Positions 56,381-64,000 of a stretch of DNA of 64,000 nucleotides are shown in pieces (position 1 is the stretch's first letter; each line of letters begins with the position of its first letter). Position numbers and translations under genes: made by a program. Under the pieces are notes generated by a model. The model searched no databases. It saw only the letters and a program-made list of their open reading frames with translations, and was not told where the DNA came from. The DNA is from Zygnema cylindricum (lineage: Eukaryota; Streptophyta; Zygnematophyceae; Zygnematales; Zygnemataceae): assembly GCA_037447655.1 (NCBI GenBank), contig JBBHKE010003528.1, positions 35,216 through 99,215 on the forward strand, given 5' to 3'.

Positions 56381-57904
56381 TTAGTACATCCGTTTATTTT
56401 TTTTCATCTGAAATTTTTCTAACATATTACCGATTGCTTCCTTTTGAGTTAGTTTTATAATTCTATTCCCTTTATCTCTCTCCATCAGAATTCCCAAAAT
56501 GTACTTTGCTTCGCCAAGATCTTTCATATCAAAATTGCTTCTAAGATCCCCTTTTAGTTTGTTAATTTTATCTAAGGACTTGCTTAAGACCAACAAATCA
56601 TCCACATAAATAGCAATAAATATCACTCCATTCTCATCCTCAAAAAAATATATAGAGTGATTTGAACTAATTCTGATATACCCCAAACCGGTCAGAAATT
56701 CGTCGAGCTTTATATTCCACTGTCGCGGGGCTTGCTTAAGCCCATATAGTGATTTTATCAGTTTGCCATCTTTATTTTCTTCCCCACTTTCCACGAATCC
56801 TTCCCGTTCCCTCATGTAAATTTCTTCTTCCAACTCTCCGTGCAAAAAGGTCGTTTTAATATCCATCTGGTGGATTTCCATATCCTTCTTTGCGGCTATA
56901 CTTAAAAGGATTCTAACAGAAGGAAATCTGACTACAGGTGCAAAGGTTTCTTCGTAGTCTATCCCCTCTTTCTGAGTATAACCTTTTGCAACTAACCTAG
57001 CTTTGTACCTCTCAATGGTATTATCCTGGTTTAATTTAAGTTTAAAAACCCACTTACATCCAATCGGTTTTCGGTCCGGTTGACAATCTACCAACTCCCA
57101 TGTATTGGCTTCCATGATAGAGTCCATTTCTTCATTTATAGCTGTGATCCACCGGCTACTTTCTGGAGTGTTTATGGCCTCTAAGTATGTTTGAGGTTCA
57201 TCTGGGTGAGACATCTTTGTGAGTTGGTTATTTACTTGTCTTTCTTGAAGTCGTTTACTACTTCTTCTTCCCCCTTCAAAATTGGATGCCGGTATGGAAG
57301 TCATCCTTGGGTTTCGTTTGGGGAGATTTTCAGCTCCCCTATCTTCCAATTCCGGTGTCTCATCAAGTTCCTCATCGGTTTCCACTTTGTTTTGTGGCGT
57401 TGCCTCGGATGTTGTCCTTTCCTCCTTCTCCTTTGGTAGATCTGCAGATTTTTCTTTTTCTCCCTCTTCCTTCTCTTCATTTTCAAAATCAAAGTCAGAA
57501 AACTGATCCGTTTCAAATCTGATTTTGACTTCCTTATTATATTTGAATGGATCAATGGACTTCTCTTCATTCATCACCACTATGTGTTTTACCAAAATTA
57601 TATCTCTCTTTTTCAAGTCATACACTCGGTATCCTTTTGTGCTCTCATCATATCCTACATGATATCCTGGCTTCCCTCTCCCCTCTAACTTCCATTTATT
57701 TTTATCGGAATCCAAATTGTAGACTTGACTTCTGAACACTCTCAAACTAGACAAATCAAGCTTTCTTCTTGTCCACCTCTCATACGGAGTTTCCTCCTTA
57801 TTTGCTGAAGTTAGGACTCTATTTTTGATGAAATTAGCATAGTTTATAGACTCGGCCCAAAATTGCAACCCTATCCTCTTATCAGTTAACGTACTTTTGG
57901 ACAT
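56381..57904 (-). pseudogene. Copia G integrase C-terminus and reverse transcriptase
   Basis: An uninterrupted 507-codon frame. LQFWAESINYANFIKNRVLT ends the integrase core. An acidic hinge (SDFDFENEEKEEGEKEKS) leads to RT with WELVDCQPDRKPIGCKWVFK, ARLVAKGYTQKEGIDYEETF and FLHGELEEEIYM, and the catalytic YVDD encoded at 56608-56597. It ends at QMKKNKRMY. Despite its length the element is dead, because IN and RNase H are broken and its 5' part is interrupted. Confidence 0.88.
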
Positions 57905-59072
57905 ATATCCTAAAGTTCTATTTACTCTTTTTGCTACTCCATTGTGTTCCGGATTATAGGGAAAAGTTTTCTCATTATGAATTCCTTCTTCTTTAAGATA
58001 TTCTTCAAATTCCCTTGAGGTGCATTCTTTCCTATTATCACTTTTTATCTCTTTTAATGAGGTTTCATGTAGTTTTTCACTCCATACTTTATACTCTTTG
58101 AAATATAATAATACCTCTGACTTATGTCTGAGAAAGTATACCTTCGTGTATCTAGACTAATCATCTGTGATGGTTAACATCCATCTCTTCTCCCCATGTG
58201 AAGCATACCTAGCAGGTCCCCAAACATCAGTGTGAACTAGATCTTATACTTTCTCTCTCCTAAATGTGGTTGCCTTTGGAAATGGAAGTCTATGAATCTT
58301 CCCTTGGCACATCCACTACAATCATCAAAGGTCTCATCATCCTCAAAAGTAATACCCTCCACTATTCCCTTTTTCTTCATTTTCTTTAACCTATCTAGAT
58401 GCACATGCCCCAACCTTTTATGCCAAAGCATCATCGCACTTGCACACGAGTAGAGAACACTCTTTTCATTGCAAAGAACAATTCTGATCATTCCTTGACT
58501 GCCCTTCTCAGCAATGAAATAAACTTCATTATCAAAGCTTGCTGTGAAGATTCCTTTCCTAGTTCCTGTTTCAAACTCCTTTTCATCTAGGACACCTGTT
58601 GAGACTAGGTTCTTGCTAAGGTGAGGAATGTAAAGAACTTATGAGAGTGTTACAATTGAGGCCTTTCCATCAACTAGAACCTTCAAGTCAACAGTTCCAA
58701 CAAGACTTGTGGTTTCTACTCTACCATCTGCGTACTCTATCTCAACTGTTGGGATCTTTCTTAATTTAGCAAACCACCGCTTATCTTTGCACATATGCAT
58801 TGAAGCCCCTGAGTCTATGATCCACCCATCCTCGGGTGGATCCCTCTTACCTTCGAAAGCACACTTTTGTCTCCGTGGAATGTCGACATGCTATTCAGTG
58901 TTTTTCGGATTAAGAAGAAGCTCCTCAAGCTCCTCTTCTGGTTCAGTTTTTCCTTCTACTTCCTCATCATGAACTTGAGTAAGGAAAGCCTTTTTCTTTC
59001 CTCCATCCCTTGAGGTTCCTTGACCATCTTTGAGTCGAAGATCTGCATGTTTGATACAATATGCCATATAGT
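57905..59072 (-). pseudogene. Copia G gag end, protease, GAG-pre-integrase, integrase start
   Basis: From 59072 leftward: YMAYCIKHADLRLKDGQG (end of the zinc knuckle), LEELLLNPKNTE, the protease GWIIDSGASMHMC (intact D-S-G-A), VLYIPHLSKNLVSTGVLDEK, then LWHKRLGHVHLDRLKKMKKK and DCSGCAKG at 58491-58237. The integrase core to 57905 is in shifted frames with stops. Confidence 0.82.
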
Positions 59073-59493
59073 TGTTAAGGGTAATTTCCGGTCAGTTTCC
59101 ATACGTCAACCTTAGTCTCATTTTGTCTTAGGTCAACCGAGACCGCACTCCACTTATTCAAGTACGGTCTCGTCCACTTAGTCTTTTTTCCTACGAGAAC
59201 AAAGACCGTACTCCACTTATTCAAAGCGGTCTTGTCCACTTTAGTCTCATTTGTCCTATGTGAACAAAAACCGTACTCCACTTATTCAAGTGCGGTCTTA
59301 TAATTGTACTTTTGGTCTTATTCTTTCCTTTTCTTTTCGTCAGTCAACTTTGTTTAATAGATTTGGTCTTTGTGTAGCTACCCAAATCTACTTTGTGTAG
59401 CGTAGTTTAGTACTATCCACAGTAATTAGCATTTTGTAACTTTATATGAAAGGATCTCGTTTCATAATGAAATTATCAATCTCGATCACACAA
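59073..59493 (+). repeat. 5' LTR of Copia H with 62-bp tandem repeats
   Basis: Three tandem copies of a ~62-bp unit containing CGTACTCCACTTATTCAA and GCGGTCTTGTCCACTTAG occupy about 59105-59300. The right edge is near CGATCACACA but is not fixed. Confidence 0.65.
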
Positions 59494-59525
59494 TTCAAAT
59501 GTTTTAACTCTCTCTATCTTTTATT

Positions 59526-60694
59526 ATGGCGTCTAATAATCCTACTCCTATAGATTATGGGCAAAACCATGCAACTTACAATAATATTCAGAAGTTCGAT
59601 GGTTCAAATTTCTATGATTGGTCATTTTCTGCCATGCATCTTTTTAAGTTAGAGAAAATTTGGGATTTTTTCACTGGCACATCTAAACCACCAGTCATTA
59701 ATACTACAGATGACGCGGCGACCAAAACAACCAAAACTCAAGAAATTGCGGAATGGAAAGTCAAGGACGACAACGCTCACGCGCGCCTAGTAATGGCACT
59801 AACGACAGAAAAAACGGGACTCATTCGAGGCGCCCTCACGTCGGCCGACGCTTGGTCTTGTTTGATGGCCGCGTACGTACAAACCGGTTGGGCGGCTCGT
59901 CGCATTCAAAAGCGAGCATTTTTCAATTTATTGAAAAAAACGACGGAATCGATGCAAGATTGGATAAGTACAGTTGACCTATTTTCAGGGAAGTATGAAA
60001 TGATTGGCGTAATCTTGTCTAATGAAGATTTGTCATCCTTTTTATTAGGGGGATTGCCAGAATCTTTTGCACCTTTCATCTCATTTTTGACAATCTTGAA
60101 AATCCGATCCCTTTTTACGTTTTATGTACAAAATTATTGCATGAAGAAACAAAAATCTTGTATTTTTGTGCATCTAACCCTTCCCAAGTCAATGTGTACT
60201 TTGCTTCAAATTTTAGACCTAACTTGGGGGGGCCGCCGTCTGTCATTTGCAATTATTGCAAAAAGCTAGGACACACGGCAAGTGAAGGTCGCAAGCTGGC
60301 ACGCAAAAAAGCTGCAAAGGCGTCAAATTCCAATTCCAACGGTGAAGCCAAAACGGCTGACGTTCTCCCCACTCCTACTCCACTCCCCCACTCCTCCTCG
60401 CAACCTGTTTTTTCCCCAAATTTTCCGTACCATTACCCTTATCCTCCTCCATCCCAATTTCCACATCACTCCACGACCCCCTTTGCCGCCGCCCATTTCA
60501 CGTCATACAATCCCCATTGGCCAATCCCTCCACCTCTCCTTTCTTTTTTGTCTAATCCTCCTCTCGCATCCAAAAATCCTTCTGGTCCTCCTCCAGCTCT
60601 GGAATTCGGCTACAGAAATCTCGCCCACGCCGGTCTGGACATTTCTTTTACACCCGGGTATGCGTTTTTATCTCATGGCACGCATAATGATTAG
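59526..60694 (+). pseudogene. Copia H gag
   Basis: The ATG at 59526 gives MASNNPTPIDYGQNHATYNN. IQKFDGSNFYDWSFSAMHLF and TTESMQDWISTVDLFSGKYE are gag landmarks. A frameshift near 60090 moves to CASNPSQVNVYFASNFRPN. The knuckle CNYCKKLGHTASEG has Gly where the last Cys belongs. A long Pro/Ser/His-rich tail follows and the frame ends TAG at 60692-60694, where the protease Trp codon is expected. Confidence 0.82.
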
Positions 60695-62458
60695 ATCATT
60701 GATACTGGTGCCAGTCACCACCTCTCTCCTCGATCTGATTGGTTTACACATTTAACTCCTTTACTCTCCCCCTATGCAGATACGTTAAGGGGACGACCGC
60801 ATCCTATTGGCCACTCACTCTGGCCACGTCAGCGTTCCAAATTCCTCGATTAACATTGAGAATGTCTTTTTAGTCCCTGGCTTAGCTCGGAATTTATTTT
60901 CTATTCGAGTCGCTTTGACTGACGGCGTTAAGGCCGAGTTTGATGAAGATAACGTTCAATTTTTAAGCAAAATGGACAAAATTAGCGTAGGTTTTCGAAT
61001 AGCAAAAGACTCTTTGTATTTTTTACAATCCTACAATCCTAAAAATCTTTTTGCATTAAGTGTTAGCGTCCGTTTTGCTTTAAATGCTTGTGCAGACGAT
61101 TTTTCCCTTTGGCATTTACGCTATGGGCATTTAAATAGCGCTAGTTTAACTTCTTTGCCAAAACTTGTAAACGGAATCAGCTCTTTTTCTAACAAAAAAT
61201 TGGATTTTTGTCATGGGTGCATTCAAGGCAAAATGTTTCGTCAATCTTTCCCTATCAATACTACCATTATCACGGAAAAAATTGCTCTCATTCACGCCCA
61301 CCTATGCGGTCCCATGCGCACACGAAGTTTTGGCGGCTCTTTGTACTTTGTTTCTTTCATCGATCATGCCACCCGCTTTTCCCATGTGTATACTATTTGT
61401 TATAAATTTGACGTTTTTGCACGTTTTCAGGAATTTAAAGCGCTTGCAGAAAATTTTCACAACAAGCGCATCAAGGCTTTACGCACTGACAACGGTGGCG
61501 AGTTTATGTCTCACCAATTCTCCTTCTTCCTCGCTCACCATGGCATCTCGCACCAGTTGAGTGCACCATACACCCTCAGCAGAACGGCGTTGTCGAAAGG
61601 TACAATCGTACTTTAGCGGAAATGGCTCGATCTATGTTGTATTTTGCAAATTTGCCTTTTTCTTTTTGGGCTGAGGCAACCATATGCGCTAACTATCTTC
61701 GTAACTTGTGCTCGACAAGTACTAGGCCTAACATTACCCCCATGGAAGCATGGTCCTCTATAAAACCCGATGTCGGCCACCTTCGTACCTTCGGTTGCGA
61801 AGCGTGGTATAAGGACCTCACCCATTCTAGCGCGAAATAGGGTGCTCGCGCATTTCGTGGAACGTTTGTAGGGTATGCCCCTAACTCAAAAGCCTACCGC
61901 ATTTGGTGCCCTTCGCGTTGTCGTGTGATCACCACACGTGACGTTGCTTTTAACGAATCCCCCCTTCTCCAAACTCTCTCCCGTCCTCTCATTCCATCCA
62001 CTCATGTCGATATCTCCTCTTATCTGTCTCTTTGTGATTTCCCCACCCCCATCCAATCCCCACCCGACTTTATTTCTCTCTTAGTTCCCGCACTTTCCCC
62101 ACCTCCACTCCCCTCTCTTCATCCTACCCCTAATATTAATGAACCCATCATCTCAAATGATCCCTCTCCCTCCCCATCTCGGTCCTCTCAACTTACCAAT
62201 GACGACGATCCTCTCTTTTCCTCTCTTCCGTCCAATATACTCCCTCCCCCTCCCCTCCTTTCAGATCCCCACCATCTTTTATCCCCCACAGATTTCTCCC
62301 CTGATACATCTCGTCGATACCTGACCAGATCTCGTGGTCCTCCGTCTCGCCTCATTGAGACCATGGGTCATGCATCCCTTGCTTGCGCTTATTCAACTGG
62401 TGTCTTTGCCTCTCTCATCTACTCCTCTTTCTCTCAAATGCGCTCTCAAGCGCCTTGA
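60695..62458 (+). pseudogene. Copia H protease and integrase
   Basis: IIDTGASHHLSPRSDWF at 60695 is an intact D-T-G-A protease site just after the TAG. VLVPGLARNL-type residues, LWHLRYGHLNSASLTSLPK and CHGCIQGK form the HHCC domain. The integrase core is LIHAHLCGPM (the first Asp reads His), ALRTDNGGEFMS with the second Asp, and, after a one-base shift near 61575, NGVVERYNRT with the Glu. FWAEATICANYLRN and LRTFGCEAWYKDL follow. A Pro/Ser-rich hinge ends at 62458. Confidence 0.83.
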
Positions 62459-62628
62459 CTCTCATCTATGGAAAAGTGCAGTTGACGCAGAGTATTCCGC
62501 CCTCATATCCAACAACACTTGGAATCTTGTTCCTCTTTCTTCAGGTCGCAAAGCCATCGGTTCAAAGTGGGTTTTTCGCGTTAAACAAAAAGCGGACGGA
62601 TCCCTCGACGAATACAAAGCCTGATTGG
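62440..62628 (+). pseudogene. Copia H reverse transcriptase, first part
   Basis: ALKRLDSHLWKSAVDAEYSA, NTWNLVPLSSGRKAIGSKWV and DEYKA, then TGA in place of the Arg codon of KARLVAKG. Interrupted at 62628 by the solo LTR, after the target bases ATTGG. Confidence 0.82.
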
Positions 62629-62825
62629 TGTTGAAATAAGTAGTTTTTAGTATATTTTCTAGGTCTAAAATTTATTAGAAAAGAAAATGTAGGCAGCATG
62701 CCTCTATCTCTTCTCTCTCTCTCGCCCCCATACTTGTTGTAGTCATTGAAGGAGAGAGAGAGAGAGCAATGGAGCCATGGCTGCCTCAACTCCATAGGAA
62801 GGACTAAAGAGTGGCTTAAGCCACT

Positions 62826-62905
62826 CTCAACAAAAGGTTGAGTCCGGCAGGACTCAAACCCCCGACGGGCAGAGCGCGGCTAGCCGTTAGCTCTAACCAG
62901 TGTGT
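62826..62905 (-). other. tRNA-like module in the solo LTR
   Basis: The minus strand reads TGGTTAGAGCTAACGGCTAG (A-box-like) then GGGGGTTTGAGTCCTGCC (B-box-like) at tRNA spacing. Antisense to the LTR. Similar positions in A (4480-4560), B (14530-14630, 17530-17630) and G hold more decayed versions. Confidence 0.5.
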
Positions 62906-63450
62906 CGTAGAAGTCCGTTAGGAGATATAGGGTTTCATTACTATTTAAACTATTGTAATGTACTAGATTCATTTAACTGAAACCCATAACGCCACACATA
63001 GATACAGTTCTAGAAAATACGATGTACTGTACTTGTTTGAAATGGATATCACGCATTTTGTTTCGACAGCGAAACAAATATCGCGCAAGTATTTATTACG
63101 GCCGAGATTGAATTTCGCGTCAAATCTAACGGCGCACATCATCGCCGAAATCCCGGAATGGTCATTTTGGGATTTAGTGACGTGGCATGATTTGGCGCCT
63201 CGTGGGAAGACATCATTCGGTCGCGGGAATTCCGAGGGACATACGGACGAGTGGAAAGTGGACACGCGTCAACTTAATGGCCTTGTCGTACAGAGGCCGT
63301 AGAGAAAGTACATCGACAGTAGTACTTTCTAGTACTATACAGTTTTGTGATTGGTTCGTACAGGCAGTAGATAGGAGCTGTGAGAGGGAATTACGAAAAA
63401 CTAGGACTTAGGAAAATTTAGGTAGATAGTCCTCTCTCTCTGAGAGTTTG

Positions 63451-63457
63451 TATAAAT
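63451..63457 (+). promoter_or_regulatory. TATA box of the solo LTR
   Basis: TATAAAT after TGAGAGTTTG, at the same place as TATAAAAG in the B LTRs. It could still initiate transcription rightwards into H. Confidence 0.5.
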
Positions 63458-63672
63458 TGGCATCTTTGCCACCCTTTAACTTATCGGCTGGTTGGCCGTT
63501 TTCAGTGATTCTTTTTGCTACAGACTCAGGGGAGTCCAGGTTGCACAGGGGTGCAGTCAAATTGTCAGTTTGCCTTCTTGGGCAGAAGTGGTCGTGGCTT
63601 AAAGTGGGTTAGTTAAAACACTATCTAGAGGCTTCTTGTATTCTGTAGTCCAATGGAGGACACATAATTGCA

Positions 63673-64000
63673 ATTGGTAGCCAAGGGATTCTCTCAAATT
63701 GAAGGTATAGATTTCATTGAAACTTATGCTCCAATTGCTTGTCTCACGTTGATTCGCGCTCTCCTTGCATTAGCTGTTGAACATGATTTCCATATTCATC
63801 AAATGGACGTTAAAAATGCCTTTTTGAACGGTGTCCTCTCAAAAAACATTTATATGCAGCAACCTGAAGGGTATGTGTCCCCTGGCTCTGAACACTTAGT
63901 CTCTCACCTCATCAAAACAATATACGGTTTGAAATAATCTCCTCGTGTTTGGAACCATACTATCGATGCCACTATGAAGAAAGAAGGCTTCACTCGCATT
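63673..64000 (+). pseudogene. Copia H reverse transcriptase, second part
   Basis: LVAKGFSQIEGIDFIETYAP, HQMDVKNAFLNGVLSKNIYM and TIYGLK, then TAA in place of the Gln codon before SPRVW. Cut off by the window end before YVDD. Confidence 0.85.

Larger units (their letters stand above)
54716..59072 (-). mobile_element. Ty1/Copia element G, cut in gag by Copia H
   Basis: Minus strand: 3' LTR 54716-55608, then RNase H, RT, integrase, GAG-pre-integrase, protease (58500-58840) and the end of gag to 59072, where H begins. Its pol is the best preserved of this group and the closest match to element A. Confidence 0.87.
62629..63672 (+). mobile_element. Solo LTR of the Copia A family
   Basis: 1044 bp, TGTTGAAATAAG to CACATAATTGCA, with TSD ATTGG at 62624-62628 and 63673-63677. 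Removing it restores the RT reading around KARLVAKGFS. It matches the split 3' LTR of A end to end. TATAAAT at 63451-63457. No internal sequence remains, so LTR-LTR recombination followed insertion. Confidence 0.95.
59073..64000 (+). mobile_element. Ty1/Copia element H, interrupted by a solo LTR, continues past window
   Basis: LTR from TGTTAAGGGTAATTTCCGG (59073), gag, knuckle, protease, integrase and RT. RT is split by the solo LTR at 62629-63672 and continues to the window end. A third Copia lineage, distinct from A-D/G and from E. I could not identify a primer site between the LTR and the gag ATG at 59526. Confidence 0.87.

Noticed and set aside
59105-59300. CRISPR-like array
   Set aside because: Units are contiguous diverged tandem repeats without spacers, inside a plant LTR.

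Overview
This window looks like a repeat-rich region of a flowering-plant nuclear genome. The evidence is one intact ten-exon plant gene with GT-AG introns (non-phosphorylating glyceraldehyde-3-phosphate dehydrogenase, GAPN, 22701-28791 +), AT-rich intergenic DNA, Ty1/Copia and Ty3/Gypsy LTR retrotransposons with plant-type primer sites, and many small DNA transposons with terminal inverted repeats (TIRs). The species cannot be named from the sequence.

Layout. 1-786 is unassigned. 787-12073 is a nest of related Copia elements: A (+), C (-, inserted in the 3' LTR of A, TSD AGAAA) and D (-, gag-protease only). 12103-14339 holds a TIR element (X1) interrupted by a tandem dimer (Y). 14340-18475 is Copia element B, with two LTRs, TSD ACATG and a deleted pol. 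19144-22040 holds two TA-flanked mariner-like MITEs (family Z), a direct repeat and a second X copy. GAPN follows. 29383-36672 is a dense field of MITEs: Z, its relative W, TTA/TAA-flanked U, and a hAT-like element V that contains a U and a Z copy. At 34949-35546 lies a 286-bp perfect mirror repeat (reversed, not complemented) ending at a 10-N gap, almost certainly an assembly or processing artefact. 37535-42956 carries two candidate exons of an unrecognised minus-strand host gene; the interval between them holds a decayed non-LTR-type reverse transcriptase and a hexamer-rich array. 43558-48993 is a hAT family: two inverted deletion derivatives plus a transposase-bearing element with TSD CCGCGAGA. 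From 50255 to the window end is a five-level stack: Copia E, then Gypsy F, Copia G (-), Copia H (+) and a solo LTR with TSD ATTGG.

No retroelement here has an intact pol; stops, frameshifts and deletions are everywhere. The most distinctive biology is in the B/C/D Copia group. Its LTR ends inside the gag reading frame, and the next bases match the complement of the initiator tRNA-Met anticodon stem-loop, which suggests half-tRNA priming as in Drosophila copia. The LTRs of this wider group also carry an antisense tRNA-like module.
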